Shown: in pieces, positions 15,866-23,994 of the stretch
Layout of the letters: the number at the start of each line of letters is the position of its first letter
Numbering within the stretch: position 1 is the stretch's first letter
Source of the DNA: G963663525 sp963663525
GTDB lineage: Bacteria > Myxococcota_A > SURF-8 > G963663525
DNA length: 64,000 nucleotides
Assembly (NCBI GenBank): GCA_963663525.2
Contig: CAXXHC010000001.1
Coordinates: forward strand, 806,001-870,000
Direction: 5' to 3'
Made by a program: the position numbers and the translations under genes
The notes under the pieces: generated by a model
Told to the model about the DNA's origin: nothing
The model's input: the letters and a program-made list of their open reading frames with translations, nothing else
The model's database searches: none

Positions 15866-18373
15866 ATGGGATGCGCGATGGGAAAGCATGAAGATCGCGA
15901 GTTTCTTCTGGAATTGGGAGAAGAACTTTTCGGGGCGAACCCTTTTTCAATAGTTCTCTTTCTGTACCGAGAGTGGAGGAAAACCCAGGACATCGACCGT
16001 CTCCTGGAGGTCGTAGACGAACGGGAGCACAAGGAATTCACCGCCGAGATCAAAACTCATCTGCATGAATTGATTGAAGAACACCGCGAAGGACTCGAAA
16101 AGAGCGCCGACGAGCACAAAGTCATCTTCCGTATGCTGGTCAACATCCAGAACTTCCTGGAATCGAAAACTCCCCAGGTGGTCAATCGCCTGGATCGGAT
16201 GGAAAAAAGCCCCGGTCGCAACGTCCAGCCTTCCCCCAGTTCGTTGTTGAAAGCCCGAAGCGGCGTAGTGCCTTTTCGGGGTCGTGGCAAGGATCTGCAA
16301 ACGCTTCGCGATTGGTGCGACAAAGAGAACGAAATCGCCGTGCGGCTTTACACCGGCGCGGGCGGAATGGGCAAAACCCGTTTCATGATGAAGGCTTGCG
16401 AAGAGGCCAGGGAACGCGGGTGGTTCGCCGGATTCCTCAAGGACGACGACGACGCCAAGCTGGGGGAGTTCTCCTACGGCTCGCAAAAGTCGGTGCTGGT
16501 GGTGCTGGATTACGCCGAGCGGCGCGGCAAGGCGGTGCGAATGCTGCTCAAAGGCTTTCTGGCCGATACCGAAGCGCCGAAAGTTCGCGTGGTGCTGCTG
16601 GCCCGCTCCGAAGCCGACTGGTGGGAGACGTTGCAAGGAAGCGACAGCGACCTGGACGACGTTTTCGATACTTCGAAGACCGACGCGTTGGAAACTCCAT
16701 CGGGTGAGGATTTCGACCCGGAGCAGTCCTACCGGGAAGCCGCACAAGTCTTTGCCGAAAGGCTGGAAAAAGAGATTTCAACCCTCCCGCTACCGGACCT
16801 GAGCAAGCCGGAGTTCGGGCGCATCCTGATTCTTCACATGGCGGCGTTAAGCGCGGTCTACGGGGACGACGTGAAGGGGGAAGCCTCGGTCTTTCTAAAC
16901 CTGGGAAGGCGGGAAGAGCGCTATCTTAGAGAGGTGCGTGAAGAAAGCGACCTTCCGGCCACCTTGCACCGGGCGCTTTTTCAGGCCATGACGCTCGCCA
17001 CCCTCCTCGGCGGGCTGAAGTCGCGTAACGATTTGTTGAAGGTACTCCGGAACATTCCGTTGGCGAAAAAACGTTTACCGGATGAACAGGAGGGGTTGGC
17101 CACACTTCTCACCGGCATCTACCCCAGCTTCAATCCTGATGCTCCCCGATACCTTTGCGGGATCGAGCCGGACCCTTTCGGCGAGTTCATGGTCTGCCGC
17201 TGGCTGAAAGACGGCTGGGACGACGACCTCCTTCCGCTGGCGATCGAGGAGGACTGGGGCGAGGATGCCGTCAATCACAGCCTGACGGTGTTGACGCGCA
17301 TCGCCCAACGCTACAAAGAAAAAGGCGAACCCTGGCTTGAACAAACGTTGAACCATGATCCGGACCGCCTCATTCCCATGGCGGTTCAGGTGGCGCAAGA
17401 AACGGGTGATCCCATCGGTCGGGTCGCGGCAAAGGTTTTGGAAGCGCATCCCGATAGGGAACTGGCTCGCAGGATGCATGATGATCTCCCAATAGAAACC
17501 ACCGCCTTGCGTGAACTGGCCTTGGTAATCACCGAAATTCTGTACAAAGCAGCGAAAGCACGTTTGGAAAAAGGGGAACCGGACGCTGAACAAGAAGTGG
17601 CGATGCTTGCCAACAACCTGGGGAATCGCTACTCTAACCTTGGCCGACGGGAGGAGGCGCTCAAGGCCACGGAGGAAGCCGTTAAGATACGTCGGAAGCT
17701 GGCTGAAAATAGGCCCGACGCATTCTTGCCCGATCTGGCTAGCTCTCTGAACAACCTGGGGATGATGTACTCTAACCTTGGCCGACGGGAGGAGGCGCTC
17801 AAGGCCACGGAGGAAGCCGTTAAGATACGTCGGAAGCTGGCTGAAAATAGGCCCGACGCATTCTTGCCCGATCTGGCTAGCTCTCTGAACAACCTGGGGA
17901 TGATGTACTCTAACCTTGGCCGACGGGAGGAGGCGCTCAAGGCCACGGAGGAAGCCGTTAAGATACGTCGGAAGCTGGCTGAAAATAGGCCCGACGCATT
18001 CTTGCCCGATCTGGCCATGTCTCTGAACAACCTGGGGAATCGCTACTCTGACCTTGGCCGACGGGAGGAGGCGCTCAAGGCCACGGAGGAAGCCGTTAAG
18101 ATACGTCGGAAGCTGGCTGAAAATAGGCCCGACGCATTCTTGCCCGATCTGGCTAGCTCTCTGAACAACCTGGGGATGATGTACTCTAACCTTGGCCGAC
18201 GGGAGGAGGCGCTCAAGGCCACGGAGGAAGCCGTTAAGATACGTCGGAAGCTGGCTGAAAATAGGCCCGACGCATTCTTGCCCGATCTGGCTAGCTCTCT
18301 GAACAACCTGGGGAATATGTACCTAACCTTGGCCGACGGGAGGAGGCGCTCAAGGCCACGGAGGAAGCCGTAA
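15866..18373 (+). CDS. STAND (NLR-like) NTPase with C-terminal TPR array, frameshifted
   Basis: Signal-transduction ATPase of the STAND type: an N-terminal helical region (residues 1-130, effector or adaptor part, not recognised), an NTPase core, then superstructure-forming repeats that usually sense a ligand. VPFRGRGKDLQTLRDWC is followed by Walker A GAGGMGKTR (residues 164-172) and Walker B SVLVVLDYAE (near 209-218). From about residue 580 the protein is a chain of 46-residue TPR-like repeats (NLGRREEALKATEEAVKIRR...), encoded by 138-bp units almost identical in DNA. In the sixth unit one base is missing (TACCTAACC for TACTCTAACC near 18322), and the frame ends at 18373. Relatives include bacterial antiphage NLR-like proteins, but a defence role here is only inferred. 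ATG 15866 is the first start after an in-frame stop at 15779; 15878 is possible. Confidence 0.8.
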   Translation: MGCAMGKHEDREFLLELGEELFGANPFSIVLFLYREWRKTQDIDRLLEVVDEREHKEFTAEIKTHLHELIEEHREGLEKSADEHKVIFRMLVNIQNFLESKTPQVVNRLDRMEKSPGRNVQPSPSSLLKARSGVVPFRGRGKDLQTLRDWCDKENEIAVRLYTGAGGMGKTRFMMKACEEARERGWFAGFLKDDDDAKLGEFSYGSQKSVLVVLDYAERRGKAVRMLLKGFLADTEAPKVRVVLLARSEADWWETLQGSDSDLDDVFDTSKTDALETPSGEDFDPEQSYREAAQVFAERLEKEISTLPLPDLSKPEFGRILILHMAALSAVYGDDVKGEASVFLNLGRREERYLREVREESDLPATLHRALFQAMTLATLLGGLKSRNDLLKVLRNIPLAKKRLPDEQEGLATLLTGIYPSFNPDAPRYLCGIEPDPFGEFMVCRWLKDGWDDDLLPLAIEEDWGEDAVNHSLTVLTRIAQRYKEKGEPWLEQTLNHDPDRLIPMAVQVAQETGDPIGRVAAKVLEAHPDRELARRMHDDLPIETTALRELALVITEILYKAAKARLEKGEPDAEQEVAMLANNLGNRYSNLGRREEALKATEEAVKIRRKLAENRPDAFLPDLASSLNNLGMMYSNLGRREEALKATEEAVKIRRKLAENRPDAFLPDLASSLNNLGMMYSNLGRREEALKATEEAVKIRRKLAENRPDAFLPDLAMSLNNLGNRYSDLGRREEALKATEEAVKIRRKLAENRPDAFLPDLASSLNNLGMMYSNLGRREEALKATEEAVKIRRKLAENRPDAFLPDLASSLNNLGNMYLTLADGRRRSRPRRKP

Positions 18374-18790
18374 AAATTTATCAAGAGCTGGCTGAAAATA
18401 GGCCCGACGCATTCTTGCCCGATCTGGCCATGTCTCTGAACAACCTGGGGAATATGTACTCTAACCTTGGCCGACGGGAGGAGGCGCTCAAGGCCACGGA
18501 GGAAGCCGTAAAAATTTATCAAGAGCTGGCTGAAAATAGGCCCGACGCATTCTTGCCCGATCTGGCCATGTCTCTGAACAACCTGGGGATTCGGTACTCT
18601 AACCTTGGCCGACGGGAGGAGGCGCTCAAGGCCACGGAGGAAGCCGTTAAGATACGTCGGAAGCTGGCTGAAAATAGGCCCGACGCTTTCTTGCCCGATC
18701 TGGCTAGCTCTCTGAACAACCTGGGGATGATGTACTCTAACCTTGGCCGACGGGAGGAGGCGCTCAAGGCCACGGAGGAAGCCGTAAAAA
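17636..18790 (+). repeat. 138-bp tandem repeat array encoding TPR units
   Basis: Units begin at 17636, 17774, 17912, 18050, 18188, 18325, 18463, 18601 and 18739; the spacing is 138 bp except for 137 before the unit at 18325. Eight units are complete and the ninth ends in a divergent tail. Differences are few and patchy: Ile-Arg-Arg-Lys versus Ile-Tyr-Gln-Glu, and Ser-Ser versus Met-Ser before LNNLG. Such homogeneity implies recent expansion or gene conversion and makes both copy number and assembly uncertain. Confidence 0.95.
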
Positions 18791-18951
18791 TTCTAAGTTC
18801 TTTTTTCCTACAACTTCCTTCAGCCTTTGCAAACTGGATGGGAGTAATGGCAAAAAATTACCTGGAACGTTGCCAGGATCTAAACCAAGAACCTGACAAA
18901 GCCCTGCTTGCCCCCATTCTTGAGACTTTTGAAAAATTGAAACCCAAATGA
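18415..18951 (+). pseudogene. C-terminal TPR part of the STAND protein after frameshift
   Basis: This frame carries the last three 46-residue TPR units and the true C-terminus of the STAND protein (LPSAFANWMGVMAKNYLERC, ending FEKLKPK). It is not an independent gene: there is no ribosome-binding site and it begins inside a repeat. Restoring one base near 18322 joins it to the upstream frame to give a protein of about 1028 residues. Confidence 0.8.
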
Positions 18952-19149
18952 AACGGAACGGGCGGCTTTTTAACGAAAAACACCGCTTCTCCCCCAATCC
19001 CCTTCCCCACCCCCTACGAAAATACAAACATGCCCCTATCTTTGTTCTTGTGCTCGAACCGAAGCGGCGGTAGGGTAGCGGACATGGACCGGAAACATCC
19101 AAGGGGCGCGGATTTGGCGCCTTTGACATAGGAAACGGGGAGAGAGCGC

Positions 19150-20061
19150 GTGGACGACTGGCGCAGGGATCTGAGTCTCATCAAACGGGAAAGCCTGGAC
19201 AACCGCAACGCCATCGTGCGCATGGAGAACCAGCTTCGTTCGACCATCGGGGAACTCAAGCGCGTGGCGCAGGTGCACGAGCAGTTGCGCTCGTCGTACC
19301 GCTACTTCACCGTGGCCTCGATGGTGCTGCTGTCCACCGTGCTGATCGCGGCGGGTGTGGTGTTGAGCGAAGTGCGCGCCGGGTTTCTGGAAGACAAAAT
19401 CGCCGTGTTGGAAGACAAAATCGCCCTCGACGCCGAGCAGGTGCGCGACCTGGAACTGCTCATCGAAAAGCGCGACAGCGCCGACTTGAAGGCGATGCAG
19501 ATCCTCAAGCTGATTCAGGAAGAGCGCAACGAGTTGGCGGTCAAGGAGTTTCAAAAACTCGACCAGGCCGAAACGATGCGTTCCAGCTACAAGCTGCTGT
19601 CGCTGAAGGTCGAGGAACTCAAGCGGCATCTCGGCGAGGAGCACTACCACGAAGGCTTGAAACATTTCAAGATCGGCGGGATGAAATCGGCGGTGCAGGA
19701 GTTCGACATCTCCTTGAAATACTACCCGAATCCCGAATACCTCGCCAAACTGTACTACCACCGAGGGCAGGCGTATCACGCCCTGAAGGACTACGCCCGC
19801 GCCGAGCGCGACCTGCTCGCCGTGACGCGCATGGACCCGATGCCGCGCGAAGCCAACCACGCGGAATTGCTCGCCGGATTGGCGATGGAAGAAGGCGGCG
19901 ACCTCAAACGCGCGCTGGAGCTTTATCAAAAAGGGGTCGAAAGCACCCACCGCAATCCCTGGCGCTCGACGCTGCGTTACCGGATTCGTCTGCTGACCGC
20001 GACGCTGGAAAAACAGCATAAAGACGCCGCAAAACCCGACGAAGCCCCGGCGGCTCCGTAA
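19150..20061 (+). CDS. Membrane-anchored coiled-coil/TPR protein
   Basis: Protein of 303 residues not assigned to a named family. An N-terminal cytosolic helix (about 1-55, MENQLRSTIGELKRVAQVHEQL) precedes one transmembrane segment (FTVASMVLLSTVLIAAGVVL). Then comes a coiled coil with an internal duplication (EDKIAVLEDKIAL), and TPR-like helices (YYHRGQAYHALKDYARAERDLL) to the end. The start is GTG 19150, supported by GGGGAGAG just upstream. It follows the STAND/TPR gene in the same direction after about 200 bp and may be its membrane partner, but the gap could contain a separate promoter. Confidence 0.75.
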   Translation: MDDWRRDLSLIKRESLDNRNAIVRMENQLRSTIGELKRVAQVHEQLRSSYRYFTVASMVLLSTVLIAAGVVLSEVRAGFLEDKIAVLEDKIALDAEQVRDLELLIEKRDSADLKAMQILKLIQEERNELAVKEFQKLDQAETMRSSYKLLSLKVEELKRHLGEEHYHEGLKHFKIGGMKSAVQEFDISLKYYPNPEYLAKLYYHRGQAYHALKDYARAERDLLAVTRMDPMPREANHAELLAGLAMEEGGDLKRALELYQKGVESTHRNPWRSTLRYRIRLLTATLEKQHKDAAKPDEAPAAP

Positions 20062-20069
20062 GCGATTTC

Positions 20070-20330
20070 GTGAGTTATTTCACCTACATGCTTCGTTGCG
20101 CGGACGGTAGTTTCTACATTGGCTGGACCGACGACCTCGATCGCCGTTTAGCCTGTCACAACGAAGGGCGCGGCGCAAAATACACCCGCTCGCGGCGGCC
20201 CGTCGTGCTTGTCTACCACGAGGATTTCCTCACCGCCTCCGAAGCCCGCAAGCGGGAATACGCACTCAAGAAACTACGTCGCAAAGACAAGGAAAAACTG
20301 CTGGAATCCGATGGGGAAGAACGTCCATAA
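20070..20330 (+). CDS. GIY-YIG nuclease superfamily protein (UPF0213-like)
   Basis: Small single-domain GIY-YIG protein of 86 residues, like E. coli YhbQ. Motifs: YFTYMLRCADGSFYIGWTDD (GIY-YIG equivalents Y-x-Y and Y-I-G), the conserved Arg in LDRRLACHN, and SEARKREYALKKL with the metal-binding Glu region. It begins with GTG 9 bp after the preceding stop, so it may be co-transcribed. The cellular role of this subfamily is poorly known. Confidence 0.85.
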   Translation: MSYFTYMLRCADGSFYIGWTDDLDRRLACHNEGRGAKYTRSRRPVVLVYHEDFLTASEARKREYALKKLRRKDKEKLLESDGEERP

Positions 20331-20687
20331 CTACCTGATAACATACGGATATACGGAATTTCTCTAAGACGTGTCGTGGGCTTTCAGTCAATGGTTTGGG
20401 TTGCCTGGACGGAAACATTCGTTTCTCGTCTTTTCTCCAACCCGACGGCCTAAGTCTGCGGGCCAGGTTTGTCATTTTCTTCCGATACATGGTTTCCAAC
20501 CCGTACGTACACGTACAGGTTGCAGCCCGCCGACAATGCATTTTACTCGGACAAAAACGTCTGTCACTCCACATGATGAAAGATATATAAGTATATGAAA
20601 ATACTAGAGAAAAAAGTTTTCTCGGAAAGTGTGTCCGCACTGGACCGGCTCCGAAATCAAACTCGGGAGGTTGGTTCATGCGCTACC

Positions 20688-20740
20688 CCTGACAGTGTAC
20701 GTACACTTTGCGAGCGTCAAAGTGTACGTACACTGTCAGG
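20688..20740. repeat. Perfect 23-bp inverted repeat with nested GTGTACGTACAC palindromes
   Basis: Arms 20688-20710 and 20718-20740 pair perfectly around a 7-base loop, and each contains the 12-bp palindrome GTGTACGTACAC. A T-rich run (GCATTTTTTT) follows on the plus strand, so it could act as a terminator; the duplicated palindrome could also be an operator. A related word, ACGTACACGTACAGGTTGCA, occurs near 20505, and CAGGTTGCA recurs just after the right arm. The remainder of the 20331-20906 gap shows no gene. Confidence 0.85.
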
Positions 20741-20906
20741 TTGCATTTTTTTCACACGAAGTCATCCCTCTCCATTTTGAAGAAAAACGTAACTTATAGG
20801 AATCACACGGAAAAATCTTTTCCCGAGAAACGCTTCCCTCGGCTTGACAATTCCGCCGCCGCCCTTTACCACCAAAAGACTGCAACTATACACCAGCGAG
20901 GACGCA

Positions 20907-21230
20907 ATGAAACGAGTTGGATTTCTGCTCAAAGTCAAAGCAAACAGGCTCGACGAGTACAAAAAACGTCACAAAACCGTCTGGTCGGAAATGCTCGACG
21001 CACTCCGTCGGCACGGCTGGCACAACTACTCGCTGTTCCTTCGCGACGATGGCCTGCTCTTCGGCTACTTCGAGGCGGAGGAAAATTTCAAAGCTTCGCT
21101 CGAAGGCATGGCCGGTGAAGAGATCAACGCCCGCTGGCAGTCGGAAATGGCTCCTTTTTTCGAGAACTTAGGCGGCGCGCACCCGGATGAAGGAATGATC
21201 GAGCTGGAGGAAGTGTTTCACCTCGACTGA
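20907..21230 (+). CDS. rhaM: L-rhamnose mutarotase
   Basis: Converts alpha- and beta-anomers of L-rhamnose in the cytoplasm to feed rhamnose catabolism. The start at ATG 20907 (after GCGAGGAC) gives 107 residues, close to the usual 104 or so. Conserved features are MKRVGFLLKVKANRLDEYKKRH with the catalytic-region His, VWSEMLDALRRHGWHNYSLFL, the GYFEAE strand and the C-terminal MIELEEVFHLD. No other rhamnose genes are nearby. An upstream in-frame start at 20844 would add a Pro-rich leader that RhaM proteins lack. Confidence 0.92.
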   Translation: MKRVGFLLKVKANRLDEYKKRHKTVWSEMLDALRRHGWHNYSLFLRDDGLLFGYFEAEENFKASLEGMAGEEINARWQSEMAPFFENLGGAHPDEGMIELEEVFHLD

Positions 21231-21934
21231 GGATTTCCGCCGGTCTCGGCCTCTCTGAAATCTACTGAAGATACTGCAAAGTCGTGCATTTTTACGCAAA
21301 CGCACGTCATGCTCGATTCATGCCGCAAAATTTGTGACAAACCGCAACAAAACGTGAAAAGTCGTCACCGGTTTTCTCGCAACGAGTCGAGGGTATGCGA
21401 GAAAAAAGTGGTAAGAAACTGAACAAAAACGCCGTTTTTCGACCGAAAAGTCTCGCAATGCTCGGTTTTTTCTTGCAAAGCTCGTGGTTGCGAATCTGCA
21501 CGTTTTTTTGTCAATTTGCACGTTTCGACTTTTTGGCGATCCGACGAAAAAGTATGGCGCGGAAACAGAAAACTGGTATACTCAATCGAGGGTCGTCCCG
21601 TTCGTCGAAGAAAACGTTGCCGGAAGCGTCCAAGGATCGAAACAAGGAAAAAGCGTCGTACTTCCGGGTGCTTTCGCGGGTTTTCCACGCCGGTTTCGGA
21701 ATTGGTTGTGGACAACGGATTTTTTTCCACACAAACGGGACGAAAAAGAAGGTTTCGGGGCAGGTTCGACAAAGAGGGGGAAAACCGAAACAGCTTTTCA
21801 ACTTTCCTCTTGAAGGAAAAAACCAAACGGATTAGAATGGATAGCCGTTTTATCCAGAAATCCACAATCCCTACTGAGACGACTGTATTTTTTATATATA
21901 GTTACAAGAAATGAAGAGACGAAGAGGTGATTGA
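21231..21934. other. Candidate replication origin region upstream of dnaN
   Basis: Noncoding stretch of about 700 bp directly before dnaN, with many poly-A/T runs. DnaA-box-like words cluster in its right half: TTGTGGACAA (21706-21715, reverse orientation), TTTTCCACA (21723-21731, fits TTWTNCACA), TTATCCAGA (21850-21858) and AAATCCACA (21858-21866). A very AT-rich patch (ATTTTTTATATATAG) lies near 21886-21900. dnaA itself is not in the window. Open frames crossing the region overlap each other and have no recognisable protein. Confidence 0.5.
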
Positions 21935-23044
21935 ATGATTGGTTGCACTATCGCCAAGGACGCATTGCAAAGAGGTCTGTCCAGAATCCAGGGCATCATC
22001 AATCCTCGCTCGCCCATGCCCATCCTTTCCAATGTACTATTGAGCACCGAGGAAGAGGGCTTCCTGGTCCTCGTCGGAACGGACATCGACCACTTCCTGG
22101 AAGGCCGTTACGAAAGCGAGATTCAAAGCCAGGGTTCGGTCTGTCTTCCGGCGAAAGAACTGTTCGAGATCGTTAAGAACATGCCTGCGGGCGACATTCG
22201 TCTGGAGCAGATCGAGGAACATACGGTGGCGATATCGAGCGGCAAGATCGAGTTCAAGCTGCGCGCCTTTCCCGCCACGGATTTTCCCGTGCTTCCTCCC
22301 AGTGCGGAAGTCGGATATACGCGGGTCAAACGGGATGTCCTGCTGAAAATGATTTCGCGCACGCTGTTCTCGGTGGCCGTGGACGATCCCCGGGTGTTCC
22401 TCACGGGCATCAATTTCGAGAGGCTGGAAGAAAAGAAGTTCCGCATGGTCAGCACCGACGGCCATCGGCTGAGTCTCTGCGACGGAGAATTCACCGAAGA
22501 TATGGAGATGGCCAAGAAGGTGATTCTTCCGAAAAAGGGAATGACCGAACTGAAAAAGCTGCTGGAGGAAAGCGACGAAGACATCGACTTCGGCATCAAA
22601 GGTTCCAGCGCCTTCGTCGCGAAAAAGAACCTGTTGTTCATCATGCGGCTGATCGAGGGCGAATATCCTGATTACACGATGGTAATTCCCCGCGATACCA
22701 ACATCGGAATCGAGTTGGACAAGCACGTTTTCGTCAACGCCCTGCGGCGGGTTTCGCTGATGTCGGCCCAGCGTTCCCACGGCGTCAAGCTGACCTTCCA
22801 AACCGGCGTGATCGAAATCACCTCCCAAGATCCCGAGCGAGGATTCGCGCGGGAAAGCCTGGTGGCCGAGTACGAAGGAGATGACATCGAAATCGGGTTC
22901 AATGCGCAGTATTTCCAGGAGGCGTTGAACAATATCGAGGATGAAAAAGCGATCCTGAAACTTTCCGGGAAACTCGCGCCGTGCATCGTCACGGCGGGAG
23001 ACGATGCGGAGTATTTCTTCGTCATCATGCCGGTACGTTTCTAA
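21935..23044 (+). CDS. dnaN: DNA polymerase III beta subunit (sliding clamp)
   Basis: Ring-shaped processivity factor that tethers DNA polymerase III to DNA. The 369-residue length is standard. N-terminal domain: IAKDALQRGLSRIQGIINPRSPMPILSNVLLS and LVGTDIDHFLEG. Other blocks include FPATDFPVLP, MVSTDGHRLSLCDG and the C-terminal IVTAGDDAEYFFVIMPVRF, which ends in the typical MPxR(F/L). The start ATG 21935 follows GAAGAGGTG. It is not followed by recF or gyrB, unlike many bacteria, but by a lipoprotein gene. Confidence 0.97.
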   Translation: MIGCTIAKDALQRGLSRIQGIINPRSPMPILSNVLLSTEEEGFLVLVGTDIDHFLEGRYESEIQSQGSVCLPAKELFEIVKNMPAGDIRLEQIEEHTVAISSGKIEFKLRAFPATDFPVLPPSAEVGYTRVKRDVLLKMISRTLFSVAVDDPRVFLTGINFERLEEKKFRMVSTDGHRLSLCDGEFTEDMEMAKKVILPKKGMTELKKLLEESDEDIDFGIKGSSAFVAKKNLLFIMRLIEGEYPDYTMVIPRDTNIGIELDKHVFVNALRRVSLMSAQRSHGVKLTFQTGVIEITSQDPERGFARESLVAEYEGDDIEIGFNAQYFQEALNNIEDEKAILKLSGKLAPCIVTAGDDAEYFFVIMPVRF

Positions 23045-23184
23045 GAAATCCAGGCGGATTCGGGAAACGGAGCGTGAAATCATCGCAGGTCGGATCGCGA
23101 GGTCTACCGAATGCGAGAAAACGTCTTGCCGTGGAATTCGTCGAGTCCCCAACATTTTGGGTCGTGAGAACAGGAGATCGAAAG

Positions 23185-23994
23185 GTGAACGTTTCGACCC
23201 GGTTGTTATTGAAATATACAGTGGTTTTCGTCGCGGCGTTTTGTCTTGCAGCTTTATCGGGAGGCTGCGACGACGACGAGAAGACGGAGAAGCAAGGTCC
23301 GCCGGATTCCGTTTTCCAACCCATCGGCCCGAAAAATATCCAGGAAAAAGTCGACCCGTTGGACGAGAATTCCCCGATGATTTATGAGCCGCCAGCCGAT
23401 CATTATAAGGTGGTTGATGTTGAAAAACGTTTCGTGATATTCGTGCCGAATTCCATGGAGATCAAGGCGCAAAACGCCCATGAAATCTATTTTTCAAAAA
23501 CGCGGGGAGGCATCGAATACCTGCAGCCGGTGGATTTGAAGGAAGTCGTGCTTGAGAAGGGCGAAAAAGCCAAAACGCACGTCGTGAAGCTGTTCGAGCC
23601 CTACAAAGCGGAACCCGGATACACCACCACGAAATCCAGCCGCATCGAGTGGCCGTTCGTGCCGGGAGGAAAGGTCTGGCAGGTGCGCGGACGCTGGAAG
23701 GCCAACGAAAATCGCCTGGAGTGGTTTACGGTGATCGCCTTCGAATACAAAAGCAAGCTACTCACGTTTTCCGTGCGACAGGACGCCACACGCTTCGGGA
23801 TTTTCGACGAATTCCTGATGGATCTGCACAACCGCATGTTGCCGCCGCCCAACGGAGGATTCCCGGTAGACTACCGGAAAGACGTCAAAACCTATCCCAC
23901 CTCGCTGCCGGGGTCGTTTGTCCCGGCGGACAAACTGGATTCAGAAAAGAAAGACGTTTCAGAGAAGAAGGAAACGGATCAGAAAGGCCAGTGA
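23185..23994 (+). CDS. Predicted lipoprotein of unknown function
   Basis: 269 residues from GTG 23185, which has CAGGAG upstream; the frame extends further 5' but overlaps dnaN and lacks a signal there. The signal peptide ends in a lipobox-like LSGGC, followed by an Asp/Glu/Lys-rich linker. The mature part is mostly beta-like (VVDVEKRFVIFVPNSMEI, IEWPFVPGGKVWQVRGRW) and ends in a Lys/Glu-rich tail. No family recognised. The 3' end overlaps the convergent purine permease gene by 36 bp. Confidence 0.75.
   Translation: MNVSTRLLLKYTVVFVAAFCLAALSGGCDDDEKTEKQGPPDSVFQPIGPKNIQEKVDPLDENSPMIYEPPADHYKVVDVEKRFVIFVPNSMEIKAQNAHEIYFSKTRGGIEYLQPVDLKEVVLEKGEKAKTHVVKLFEPYKAEPGYTTTKSSRIEWPFVPGGKVWQVRGRWKANENRLEWFTVIAFEYKSKLLTFSVRQDATRFGIFDEFLMDLHNRMLPPPNGGFPVDYRKDVKTYPTSLPGSFVPADKLDSEKKDVSEKKETDQKGQ

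Noticed and set aside
17605..18790. CRISPR array
   Set aside because: The repeats are 138 bp, contiguous without spacers, and encode TPR units in frame.
21395..21914. Overlapping open frames in the region before dnaN
   Set aside because: Several frames on both strands overlap, are Arg/Lys/Ser/Phe-rich and lack ribosome-binding sites and family features; the region fits noncoding origin DNA better.
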